A stretch of DNA of 64,000 nt from Phaseolus vulgaris (taxonomy: Eukaryota > Streptophyta > Magnoliopsida > Fabales > Fabaceae): assembly GCF_000499845.2 (NCBI RefSeq), contig NC_023756.2, forward strand, positions 43,029,393 through 43,093,392, written 5' to 3'. The notes beneath the pieces are model-generated. The model made no database searches and was not told the origin of the DNA. It saw only the letters and a program-made list of their open reading frames with translations. Both the position numbers and the translations under genes were made by a program. Positions 36,741-47,599 of the stretch are shown here, one piece after another. Position 1 is the stretch's first letter. Each line of letters begins with the position of its first letter.

Positions 36741-37085
36741 TCAATAACCTAATGCTCCTAGATATGCTTGTGGTGGTAGTGGTGGTGGTGGTGGTGATAG
36801 TGGTGGTGGTGGTGGTGGCGGCGTATAAGATTCATCCTTTAAGAAAGAATAGTAGGTAAAGAAAAACATTACAATGAGCACAAACAGAACTATGAAAAAG
36901 TAATTATAAACACCCAAACTTTTGAAGAAAACATATATAGAATTATGATGTTCCTTAGGAACATCACCATCATTCTGAAGAAGTTTACGATAATGCCCAT
37001 CAACTAGGTCGGTGGTTGTCAAAACTGTTGTTGAGAACAAAAAGAGAATGCACATACTCTTAGTGAATAACTTTGTCAACATCAT
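36741..37085 (-). CDS. Val-Pro-x family member 1: small secreted/membrane protein with poly-proline tail
   Basis: A frame of 114 residues starting MMLTKLFTKSMCILFLF. A hydrophobic signal peptide (about 9-24) is followed by the family motif TDLVDGHYRKLLQNDGDVP and EHH. A membrane helix (about 57-80, FFIVLFVLIVMFFFTYY) and a tail of two proline runs (PPPPPPPLSPPPPPLPP) follow. Unlike its paralogues it has no Val-Pro-x repeat, only DVPKEHH at that place, and it has gained the proline-rich tail. The tail is probably cytosolic if the signal peptide is cleaved. Its 3' flank, 5' untranslated region and promoter match those of the other copies. The family is not one I recognise; function unknown. Single exon assumed. 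Confidence 0.7.
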   Translation of the reverse strand: MMLTKLFTKSMCILFLFSTTVLTTTDLVDGHYRKLLQNDGDVPKEHHNSIYVFFKSLGVYNYFFIVLFVLIVMFFFTYYSFLKDESYTPPPPPPPLSPPPPPLPPQAYLGALGY

Positions 37086-37186
37086 TTTGTATGAAGAAGA
37101 TTTTTTCGGGACGATTAACTCTGAAGACTATAGACAAATGTTAATGTAAGAGTTAGATGTGATGAAAGAAAGTTGCATTTACAATT

Positions 37187-37196
37187 TATTTATATA
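37187..37196 (-). promoter_or_regulatory. TATA box of family member 1
   Basis: A consensus TATATAAATA on the minus strand about 100 bp upstream of the ATG. It lies at the same relative place in members 2, 4 and 5. A TGCATGCA (RY-type) motif at 37237-37244 lies about 40-50 bp further upstream. Confidence 0.75.
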
Positions 37197-38016
37197 CTAG
37201 TTTCAGAGAGGAGAGGTGAAGATGGAATCAATATAGTGCATGCATTCAATGATCATTATGAGAGGAAAAATTATTATTGTTGTTGTTGCAAACATGATTT
37301 TATTCCTAGTTACATGATAATCATTTTAAATGAGAAATAATTCGCCAGAATACGTGTGCTTGTTTAGTGCATTCAGAATCTTCACTCTATCAGAAAAATG
37401 TATCAACATCTCAATTTTTATCATAATTAATGCGAAAAAAATAAAGAAATATTAATATTACAATTTTAAAAAAATATTTGTAATTATGTAATAATCAACT
37501 ACATATATTATATTATTATAATAACAAAAAATGTCATATAAGCAAATAATCAATCAAAATATATATTATTGATTTTTTTTCTTTGAAATGTGACTGAACT
37601 TGTTCATTTAACTTTTTTTTATAAAAATATATAATTATCAAAATTAACTGGATTGATTAAATTATTATCTTATATATAATTTTTTTATTTTAAATTGTTA
37701 TACAAGAAAATCATGAAATAAAAATCAATTTTTAGATAAAAAAATATAATATCTAAATTAGTTTATATTATTGTTAAATATTTTTTAAATTAATGTCTAA
37801 CTACAAAAATTAATTTATTAAAATTTGTGAAATCATCTTTTATAATTATCATAATCAATTACTACGTTAATAAAATAATGTATTTGTTTATGATATATTT
37901 AATTATTTGGAACATTCTAATTGACAGGTCAATGATATACTTTTTAATTGGAAAGTTAGTATATTTTAATATATATTTTATTCAAATTTATAATATATTT
38001 ACATTTATTTCGCGAG

Positions 38017-38020
<4 letters not shown>

Positions 38021-38051
<31 letters not shown>
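38021..38051. repeat. (TA)n microsatellite upstream of family member 1
   Basis: About 15 TA units followed by TTACCACATAATAACACC. The same TA run and trailing motif occur upstream of members 2, 3 and 4 with different lengths. Confidence 0.9.
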
Positions 38052-38053
<2 letters not shown>

Positions 38054-38099
38054 CCACATAATAACACCCTACAGTTAAAAAAATTTGAATTTATTTTGT

Positions 38100-40300
38100 T
38101 ACTTTAATTTATAAATATGCACAATTATATATTGATTACTTAGTTATTAATTTAATTATATTAAATAAAATAAATTAAGATATTTTTTATTTTGTGTATT
38201 TTTTAAAACTTTTTCAAATGAATATTTTTTTATTATTTTTGGTATTTTTAAGTTTTTTATATTTTTAATTTTACTTAATTACCACAACAAAATAGTGTTT
38301 ATACATACTATAAGAATGTAAGAAAGTACATCAAAAGTTAAAACAAAATAAGTTAGGTGGTATGAAATATGAATTCGTAATAAAAAAAACTAGAATTTAT
38401 ATAAGTTAACTATCATCATCATTCATAAAAAAAAATATGTAAATATGATTAAAATATTTATTATTAAATATTAGTAGTTGAAATCCTTATTATTCTGAAT
38501 TATTTTATTGAGTTTTTAAAATAAATTTTTTAAACTGTAAAAAACTTATTTGTAATGTAAAATTACATTTTAAAATTTTTAAAATTTTTAAAATTTAATT
38601 ATAAAATATATTAAAATTATGTATTTTTGAATTATTTATTTATAAACAGATTTAATTATATTTATTTATTAAAATTTGAAAATTTTAAAGTGTTTATTGA
38701 GATTTTACAATAAATCTTTAAAATCTAATTAAATTAAAAAATTTCCGTTATTTTGTAGAGGTTTAGAATAAATCTTTTTAAATTTAAAGAAAGCTAAAAA
38801 AAACTTCTACTATTAAGATTTTAAAATAAATCTTTGAGATTTAAAAAAAGTTAAAAACATTTTTTATTTTATTAAAATTTTAAAATAAATCTTTTAAAAT
38901 TTAATAAAGATTTTTTAACCTTCGTGAAATTTTAAAATAAACTCTTTAAAATTTAATAAATGTCAATAAAACTTCGATTATTTTGCTCAAATTTTATAAT
39001 AAGCTTTGTACTTAACAAAATTAAAAAACTTCCATTAATTAAATTATTTCATAAATTATATTAACCTTTGCTAAAACTATTTTTTTCTAATAAGTATAAG
39101 GGTAACTTATTTACAAATTACTATTACTATATGACAATTTTATAAAATATAGTAAATGTTATTGTAATCCATATCATTCAGGTTAACAAAATCATTTCTT
39201 TTTCCTCAAACTTTTTTACTATTCCTATTCATATTTTCGTAATGCAATAAGGTCAAGAATTTTGTAATATTTTTATATATAATAATAGATCATTGGAGAT
39301 TAAGATGGGATGAAAAATCATTGAATACATGCTTTAATTTTTCAACAAGCAAGTTATTTAGAAATGTGCTGGAATCACTGACATGATTAAATTATATTTT
39401 AATATATTAAAAATAATAACTAATCTCTTAAAATGTTTTTACTTTTATATTGAATGTTAATCAATTAATATGTTTTAATAGATTAAAATATGTTTTAATT
39501 TATTAAAATTATCAATTTTATAAATATAATATACTTTTAAAACTTAATAAAATCAATCCATTTATTTTATGAAAATAAAAAAATACCATTCTAATTGAGA
39601 ATTGTTTGGTTAGTTAGAAACTTTTTTGGATTTTTTTATTAAATTAATAGATTCAAACTCTCACAAAAGATATTCAATATTATTATTATGTATATTTTAC
39701 AATCTTGAGTACATTGAAAATTGTTATCTCTTTTATAATTTCGGGTTTTTTAATATAATTTTGTTTTTTTTCTTGAGTTATTCATATTTTTTTTATCAAA
39801 ATTTGTACATTAATTATGTTTTTATATATAAAATAGTTGATATAAAAACTGTGAACATAAAATAAATCCTTTCAAAATTTAGAATGAAATTATTTTGAGA
39901 TTCATCTAAATCAATCCTACTCAAATCACAATTTACAAATCATTTGCATAAAATTAAAAGAAACCTTTAAGTACACAAAATAATACATAACATAAAAAGG
40001 TAAAACTAAAACACACACAAATGATCAAACATCTTATTTAAGTTTCTAAATCAATACCAAACCATTTCATGATATATTTCTTGTCAACCACTTTATAAAT
40101 AAAAAAATTAGAGAAAATGCATGCAAGAGTTTAGAGTGATAAAAAAACTAAAAATATTATTTCTTTAATAACAAGGAGTGTTACATAACCATGACCAAAT
40201 AAGTAGAAAATTAACCTCACTAATAAAATAAATCATATCAAAACAATAACCTAATGACCCTAAATATATTTATTGAACATGTGCACTTATATTTTGATGT
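38100..40300. other. Spacer between family members 1 and 2
   Basis: Very AT-rich. About 39100-40300 repeats the 3' flank of the other copies, for example the GAGTGTTACA...CATGACCAAATAAGTAGAAAA stretch near 40180 and the ACCTAATG-x-CCTAAATAT run before each stop codon. No further gene. Confidence 0.55.
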
Positions 40301-40306
40301 AGTGCA

Positions 40307-40795
40307 TCACTCTCGTTGTCGTTGTCGTGGTTGCGAGGAAGATTCATCCTTTTTGAAGCGACACAAACGAAGAAAGACAAATAATAAGGTGACAATGACT
40401 AGAAATACAAAGATGGTAATGTAACTAACAATGCCAAATCTTTTGAATATATCATGAATAACAAACCTATTGAATGAATAAGATATATCATTGCCTAAAC
40501 TTTTGAATATCCAAGCTATATTACTGCCAAATGATTTAAAGAAATCAAATATGTAATGATGATGTTCCTCAGGGACACTAGGGACCTCAGGGACACTAGG
40601 GATCTCAGGGACATTGGGGACACTAGGAACATTGGGAACATTAAAGAAATTAGGGACATTAGGAATATTAGGGACATTGGAGAGATTAGAGAAATTAGGA
40701 ACATCACCATAATACTCAAGAAGTCTACGGTGGTGCCTATGAACCAGGTCAGTGGCTGCCAAAACTGCTCGTGAAAACAAAAAGAGAATGCACAT
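40307..40795 (-). CDS. Val-Pro-x family member 2 (start shifted by a nonsense codon)
   Basis: 162 residues from MCILFLFSRAVLAATDLVHR. A signal peptide (about 1-14) leads to RHHRRLLEYYGDVP, then a Val-Pro-x tract (about 31-75: NVPNIPNVPNFFNVPNVP, then SVPNVPEIPSVPEVPSVPEE) and HHHY. A helical region with FDFFKSFGSNI and FKRFGIVSY comes next, then a membrane helix (about 125-145, ITIFVFLVIVTLLFVFL) and a charged tail KKDESSSQPRQRQRE. The paralogues start ten codons further upstream with MM; here that ATG pair (40819-40814) is followed by TAG, so translation must begin at the Met that opens the signal peptide. Glu replaces Asn or Phe in the later repeat units. Function unknown. Confidence 0.7.
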   Translation of the reverse strand: MCILFLFSRAVLAATDLVHRHHRRLLEYYGDVPNFSNLSNVPNIPNVPNFFNVPNVPSVPNVPEIPSVPEVPSVPEEHHHYIFDFFKSFGSNIAWIFKSLGNDISYSFNRFVIHDIFKRFGIVSYITIFVFLVIVTLLFVFLRLCRFKKDESSSQPRQRQRE

Positions 40796-40926
40796 GCTCT
40801 TGATGAGTGACTTTGTCTACATCATTTTGTATGGAGAAGATTTTGTTGAAAGAGTTAACTCTGAAGACAGTATAAAATTGTTAATGAAAGAGTTATTTGT
40901 GATGAAAGAAAATTGCATATTCTATT

Positions 40927-40936
40927 TATTTATATA
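40927..40936 (-). promoter_or_regulatory. TATA box of family member 2
   Basis: TATATAAATA on the minus strand, with GTGCATGCAT (RY-type) at 40961-40970 just upstream, as in member 1. Confidence 0.75.
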
Positions 40937-40940
40937 TTAG

Positions 40941-42265
40941 TTTCAGAGAAGAGAGATGAAGTGCATGCATGGAGTTCAATGGAAAGGAAAGATTATTAGT
41001 GTTGTTACTTGATTTTATCCCTAGTTACATGATAATCATTTAGCATGTGTGATTATTTAGTGCACTCAAAATCATGTATCAGAAAAATGTATCAACATCT
41101 CATTTTTTTTTTTCATAATTAATGCGAAAAAGAACATAAAATATATTAATAATATTACATTTTTTAATTTTTGATTTTTTTATTTGTAATTATATAATAA
41201 TCAACTAGATATATTACATTATTATAGTAACAAAAAATTGTCATGTAAACAAATTATCAATCAAATATACTTTATTGATTTTTTTTTCTTTGAAATGTGA
41301 CTGAACTTGTTTATTTAACTTTCTCTAATAAAAAAAATAATTTTTAAATTTAACTATATTAATTAAATCATTATCTTATATATAATTTTTATTTTAAATT
41401 GTATAGGAATTAATTTATTAAAAAATGTAAAATCAATTTTATAATATAATCAATTATCAAGTCAATAAAATAATGTATTTATTTATGATATATTTAGTTA
41501 TTTTTAACATTTTAATTGATAACGCAATGATAAGTTAGTATATTCTGATATATTTTATTTAAATTTATAGTAGATTTAAATTAAAATTTTGGCAAGATTT
41601 ATTCTCAATATATATATAAAAAGAATATTTTACCACATAATAAAATCTTTATTTAGTACGTTACTACAGGAATGAAGTTGATTTTTTTTTTTTTACTTTA
41701 ATTTATAAATATGCATAACTATATATTGATTAGCTAGTTGTTGCTGTATATTTGATTTGAATTGATTTAAATGAATTAATAGAATTAAAATATACTATAT
41801 ATTATTCATATTATTTCATATCATATTAAAATTAATATTATTTTAAATAAAATAATTAGCTAGATTTTGAACAATAAATAATTCTTTGTAAAATATTAAT
41901 TATTATCAATTGAAAACATTTTAGTATTAAAAATTTTTACTTATGCCATTTTATTAAGTTTAGATTTTCTTTTCGTATTACTTACTCCATCTTTTCATTT
42001 TATATATTTTTTTAGTGTTACTTTTTTTTTATAGTTTCACCTTTATCTTTTTTTTAAATATTTTTCTACTCTCTTATTTTTAAAATATTTTAACATTTTT
42101 ATCTTTAATATTCATTTTCTTCAAATGCTTTAAAGAAAGATCTATTCTTTAGTATATAATTAAAAGCTACTTTATCTTCTCTTCTATATTTGTAAAGTTT
42201 GTATTATTTTGATATATTTTATTCAAATTTTTAGTAGATCTTAATTAACAAAAATTGTAAAATTT
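40941..42265. other. Upstream region of family member 2
   Basis: Matches the upstream regions of the other copies (TTGATTTTTTTT-CTTTGAAATGTGACTGAACTTG near 41275, a short TA run near 41611, ACCACATAATAA after it). No gene. Confidence 0.55.
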
Positions 42266-42460
42266 CACTACAAGAAATTAATAAATTAGAGTCGATAAAA
42301 AGTAGTATAAAAATGAAAAAAAAATCGTTATTTAATTTGTGAACAATGTGTCGATTTATCAAAACGCCCTAAAATGGGTGAAACGTACTAAAATTAAAAC
42401 CGATGTACTTATTATATTATATTGACATAGAATCCAATATTAATATAAAATTTTATATAT
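42266..42460. mobile_element. Possible CACTA terminus
   Basis: Begins CACTACAAGAAATTAATAAA, like a CACTA end. No matching inverted end or target duplication was found nearby, so it may be a truncated element. Confidence 0.3.
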
Positions 42461-42466
42461 TTATAT

Positions 42467-43618
42467 ATATATACCGTCCCGTCTCCGGACGTTGACCAGA
42501 GTCAAAGTCAAAGTCAACATATGGTGGGACCCCTTAAGGAGTCCAGGGAGGAAGGTCAACAAGTTGACCGCTTGAGGCGTCGCTAGGTTGGGGCGTCGCC
42601 AAGTTGAGACATCGACGGTGTTACCCCCCGATACCCACGGGTAGGAAAGACTGTGGAGGGGGCAACACCACAGGAGGCCACGGTACGGATGAGGAGGCAT
42701 CGGGCCTCGGTACCTCAGGACAATAATAAAGGGAAGAGAAAGGTGGTTTCAAGGCCATAGTTCTAGTAGTACCAGTAGGGAGTAACCTGACTCGTGAAGT
42801 ACCCACGCCACCTCTAGGAGACCCCAGACCCCTGGAATAGATACGACCCATGAGGGGGCCACGCCCAGGGGTGAACCAGGTGCGTAGTACGAGAGGAAAG
42901 TATATACACTCCCAGGGCGAGTGACTAGAGGCTGGGGCGCATGAGTTGGCACCCAGAAAGTCACCCCCTGCGCCAGATGCACTTCGAGGAAGGAGGGCTT
43001 AAACGATGGAATGTCCCTAAGTTGGGTTACGGTGCTATGAGGCCCTCCACGTAAAATAGCAATCAAGTCAAAAGAACACAGGGCAATAAGCACTGAAACA
43101 TCAACGGTTATAAGTTTCCCTGAAAGTTTGCTAAGGTATGTTTTTATTCAATTTACGTTTTGAACGCTTTAAAGCACTTTGAACGCTTTAAATGCTTTGA
43201 ACGTTTTAAACACGTTGAACGTTTTTATACGTTTTAAATGCACTTTAAGAAGCTTTAAATGCTTGAGACATTTAAAAGAAGCGACTTTAGATGTTTGAGA
43301 CGAGGGGGAGACAGTTTCACACACACTCTAGTTGCTTGCTCGCGGACTCACTGTACGCACAGGCAATTAGGGAAAGAGAGCAAATTAGTTACTCAGTTAT
43401 TCGACCACCTTCAGAGCATCCATTCACGGTGCTCCGATACGGAGGTGTGTCCCTTTGATGATTCTCGCTAGCTGACTTGATCGCCGGAGTGCAAACGGCC
43501 GCGAGGGCGCCCCTTTGTTCACTTCTTTTCAAGTACTCACGACGGCGCAAAATGAAGGTGTCCTAGCTCGCGAGTTGAAGCCACGCACGAAGACGTCCCT
43601 GGTCAATTGCCGGGAACA

Positions 43619-43619
<1 letters not shown>
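42467..43619. mobile_element. GC-rich LTR-like block (probable solo or partial gypsy LTR)
   Basis: A sharp change from AT-rich to GC-rich DNA marks this 1.15-kb block. It contains AGTCAAAGTCAAAGTCAACA, AGCTGACTTGATCGCCGGAGTG (a common ending theme of legume gypsy LTRs) and a cluster of short repeats at 43153-43262. Overlapping minus-strand frames (to 114 codons) show no domain and are taken as chance products of high GC. No pol sequence adjoins it. The family assignment is by resemblance only. Confidence 0.45.
43153..43262. repeat. Short imperfect tandem repeats (TTTGAACGCTTTAAA type)
   Basis: Around six to eight copies of a 10-20-bp unit built from GAACG(C/T)TTTAAA, with small changes, sit within the GC-rich block. 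Confidence 0.75.
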
Positions 43620-43643
<24 letters not shown>

Positions 43644-43649
<6 letters not shown>

Positions 43650-43920
43650 AGATCCCACATCGACTAGAGATAAAGACATTTCATTGTATATAAGTTGGTG
43701 CAAACCTCAATCCCATGAGTCGGTTTTATGGGGTTGAGTTAGGCTTAAAGTCCACTATCTAATATGGTATTAAAACCATTTTTGAACTTATCCTAGCGGG
43801 TATTTGGTGTGATGGAGATCCCACATCGACTAGATATTAGAGTCTTTCATTGTATATAAGTGAGTGCAAACCTTATCCTCGTGATCCGGTTTTATGGGGT
43901 TGAGTTAGGCTTAAAGTCCA
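43644..43920 (+). mobile_element. TRIM (terminal-repeat retrotransposon in miniature)
   Basis: Two 111-bp direct repeats, 43644-43754 and 43810-43920, each begin TGATGGAGATCCCACATCGA and end GGCTTAAAGTCCA (TG..CA). They flank 55 bp containing ATGGTATTAAAACC, a decayed form of the plant initiator-Met tRNA primer site. The whole element is 277 bp with no genes, as expected for TRIMs, which depend on other elements for movement. The LTR copies differ at several positions. A (TA)n run lies immediately to the left, and no clear target duplication was found. Confidence 0.8.
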
Positions 43921-44665
43921 CTTTGTAATAATATATACTATTATTTTTATTATTATTATTTTATTTTCATTCTTTTATATATATATATAATATATCATCT
44001 GCAACATAATAAGTAATATGGAAATTATTTTAAAATAATAATGGCGACCACATATTTGATATAAAATAATATAATTAAGACAGTTAAAGTATAATATATG
44101 CAAGACATCCTGCAGATCCTTCAAAAATTAAAAGTAAGTCCAAATAATTCTTCAATTGTCCATGGAAAAAATAGTCCAAATGATTTCACTGCCTTGAATT
44201 TGTGTACATAATATAAACCTGAACAGTAGTGAATTTATCATAAAATGAACTTGTGAATTTTTTTTAAAACAGTATTAAATAAATAAATAAAGTTGATTTA
44301 AGGAATTAATGTCATTATTGAAATATATAATACCAAAATGTCAAATTTATATGTCTTGTGATGCAAATGGATTGATTTAGTTTGGAATGAAATAATGGAT
44401 TAAAAATATTGATTTAGAGTTTGAGTATAAAATAAGCTATGTGATTTGGTTAAGATATGGATGGTAATCCAACATTATGGAAAGTATGTATGTATTCCAA
44501 GAGATATATTGAGTTATATTCTAAATAAAAAATATTACAATATTAAGAGATGACTAATTAAATAAGGTTTTTGTATTAAACTTTTTAAACTAGATGCAAT
44601 GAACTATCCTTACTATATCAACTTATAGTTATATATGTAAGAACGTTGCAATTTCCTTTTCTTTC
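43921..44665. other. Intergenic, AT-rich, no gene seen
   Basis: Sequence between the TRIM and the gypsy remnant; nothing coding. Confidence 0.5.
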
Positions 44666-44669
44666 TTTC

Positions 44670-47455
44670 ACTCTCCATCTCTCCAACTCTCTCCCTTTTC
44701 TCTTCATTTCTCACTCCATATATTATCTATTTTAGAATCTGATCGCATCACGCTATAGCTGAGGAATTAAGGAACATTTCTACCTGATCAGATTTTCAAA
44801 CAGATTAAGTTCATTTTTACTCTAAAGATCTCATATTCTATCTTTTTCTCTATGACTTAGTCATCAATCTTAGTGGGGTCAGTTGAGAAAAGTGTTCCTC
44901 TCAACTTATTATACTATATATTGAACTTCTTGAGGGTGATGGTACGATGGATCAAGTTGCATGAAACATGTTTTTCATGTAGACATGAGATTTGGGTATC
45001 CAAAACTTTAAGGAAAAAGTGAAAATGTGTATAAGGCAACCTATAGATCTAAATATGATCTATAAGAGTGAGTAACAATGTCTTTAAAAGGATAACATGA
45101 AAACGAAAAGTTATGTGGATTTAATTGATTGTTACATGAGGTTGATTAGTTACATTCAATATGGTAAAAATCTTAAGTACTTGTTTGATCAAAAGAGATT
45201 AGACACGAGACAAAAGAGATTGGTAAAGTTATTAAGGGAGTAAGATTCTAAGTTTGTGTATCATTTGGGGAAGGAAGATTTAGTTGAAACTGCCATGAGC
45301 AATGAAACATTTCAAGTATCAAATGTAACGGTTAAAGATTCAAAATAATGAAGAGTTAAGAACTAAGTGGTCTGAGAATTTCATTATGGCACTAAAGGGG
45401 GAATTATGAGGTTTAGGATAAGTTTTTTGTATTTGTAAACAAGAAGTTAGAGAACATAGTCTAGTATAAAAGTTATAAAAATGATTTAATGTGCATCACA
45501 CATAACTAAGATAATATTTGAAGAAGTTTTGTGATGGTTCAACATAAAAAGGAAGTGGCTCTATATGTCCTTGTTTGTCTGACCTATAAAAGATTGAAGT
45601 GGAGTATCAAAGACCTGGGATAATGTTACAATCATTGGACATGACTAAGTAGAAATAAAGTTGTGTTTATATGTGTGGTTCCTTTTCCATGGACAATGAG
45701 AGTACATAATGGAATCTGGATTGTGGTAGTGTTCATATATGATATTTTAATTTATTCTCATGCAAGGTAAGAACATGCAAAACATCTTAGAACTGTCCTG
45801 AACATTTTGAGAGAAAAACATTTATATGCTAAACTTTCAAAATGTGACATCTGGATGTCAGAAATACAATTTTTAGGACATGTTATCTTTGCACATGGAA
45901 TATCTGTAGATCCTTCTAAAGTGGAGGTTGTACTTTAGCATGAACGTCCTAAAACTGTTACAGAAATTAAAAGTTTTATGGGGTGAGCAGGATATTACAA
46001 GAGATTCACATAAGGCTTTTCTAAAATAGTGGCTCCTTTGACCCAATTGACTAGAAATGATCATTCTTTTGCATGAACTGAACAATGTGAGAGAAGCTTT
46101 GAAGAGTTGAAAAGAAATTTGATTGGCGCTCCAGTATTGACAATCCCTGATACCAATCAGTCTTTTGAAGTTTCCTATGATGCTTCCTATCAGGGATTGG
46201 GTTTTGTTCAAATGTAGAATAAGAAAGTTGTTGCCTACATTTCTCGTTAGTTAAAGGTGCTTGAAAGAAATTATCCAACTCATGATCTAGGTTGACAAAG
46301 ACGACACACTCCCTACCTATAGATTTGAGAATCTTTATGCGGAAGTTGACGCAAATTTACATAGGTGAAATAGTCAGATTGCATGGTGTACCCTCTAACA
46401 TACTATCAAATAGAGAACCCAGATTCACCTCCAGATTTTGGCAAACACTTCAAGAAGCTTTGGGGACTAAACTCGGACTTAGCTCAACATACCATCCTCA
46501 AACTGATGGGCAATCAGAGAGAACTATCCCGTCCTTAGAGGATATGCTCAAGATTTATGTGTTAGACCATTTGGGCAGTTGGGATGAAATGAGTTCACTT
46601 ACAATAACAATTACCAAGCTATCATATGAATGGCTCCTTTCGAGGCATTATATGGAAGAAAGTGTAGGACACCTCTGTTCAGGTTTCAGAATGGTGAGAG
46701 TGTGTTAATTGGACCATAATTAATACAACAAACCAATGAGAAAGTCAAAATGATTAAGGAAAGATTGAAAACATCTCTCAGCAGGCAAAAGTCTTATGCA
46801 GATCAAAGAAGAAGACCTTTAGAATTTGTTGTAGGTGAGCATGTTTTTTTAGAGTTACACCATTCACTGGTGTAGGAAGAGCAATCAAATCAAAGAAATT
46901 GACTCTCAAGTTCATAGGACCATATCAAATTCTCAGGAGAATAGGCCCTATGGCTTATGAAATTGCCTTGTCTCCTCCTTTAGCTAACATTCACAATATT
47001 TTCCACGTATCCTAGTTAAGAAATTACATACCTGATCCTAGTCACATTCTCGAGTCTAATTCCATTCAGGTCAAAGAAAATCTGTCATTTAGATTCACAA
47101 GTGAAACAACTCTGTGGAAGAAGTATTCTAATGGTGAAAGTATTATGGGATCTCATCTCTGGAGATTCCACTTGGGAAATTGAAGAGGAGATACGAGCAT
47201 CTCTCTCTCCATCTCTCCAACCCTCTCCCTTCTCTCTTCGTTTCTCACTCCATACATCATCTATTTTAGAATCTGATCGAACCACGTTGTAGCGGAGGAG
47301 TTAAGGAACATTTCTACTCGATCAGATTTTCAAACATAGTGAGTTAATTTTTACTCTAAAGATCCCTTATTCTCTATGATTTAGTCATCAATCCTAGTGG
47401 GGTCAATTGAGAAAAGTGTTGATTTCAACTTATTCTACTATATATTGAATTTTTG
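44670..47455 (+). mobile_element. Decayed Ty3/gypsy LTR retrotransposon
   Basis: Two direct repeats of about 260 bp, roughly 44670-44935 and 47200-47455, share runs such as ATTTTAGAATCTGATCG, TAAGGAACATTTCTAC and GATCAGATTTTCAAACA. They flank an interior with broken pol remnants. The repeats differ at many sites, which suggests an old insertion. No clean primer site was found after the first repeat, and the left part of the second repeat abuts the pol end directly, so the LTRs may be truncated or extend further than the visible match. Confidence 0.65.
45720..47200 (+). pseudogene. gypsy pol remnant (reverse transcriptase / RNase H / integrase)
   Basis: Order of remnants: the end of the reverse transcriptase (YDILIYSHAR, then [16 protein letters not shown]), the RNase H-side region (GYYKRFT, SKIVAPLTQLT, VLTIPDTNQSFEVSYDASYQ), then after an internal deletion the integrase C-terminal half (EIVRLHGVPSNILSNREPRF, STYHPQTDGQSERT) and the tail (LTLKFIGPYQIL, AYEIALSPPLANIHNIFHVS). 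At least seven in-frame stops and a deletion between RNase H and integrase make it non-functional. The polymerase active site and gag are not recognisable. Several stops are consistent with C-to-T change, such as CAG to TAG. Confidence 0.85.
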
Positions 47456-47599
47456 TTCTGTTTGAATAACTTGCATTAGGTCCTTAAATCTTGAAGCTTA
47501 TCCAAACTGAGGGGATACAATTCTAGAAATTGTTTGGAAAGCAAGCAATTAAGGTAAGGGAAGCTAATTTTTTTTAATAGCATCCACTACAAGAAAATA

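Noticed and set aside
40556..40774. Plus-strand RDTRDLRD repeat frame
   Set aside because: Antisense of the member 2 repeat tract.
42461..43093. Overlapping minus-strand frames of 76-114 codons in the GC-rich block
   Set aside because: Several phases are open at once and no domain is visible; more likely chance frames in an LTR.
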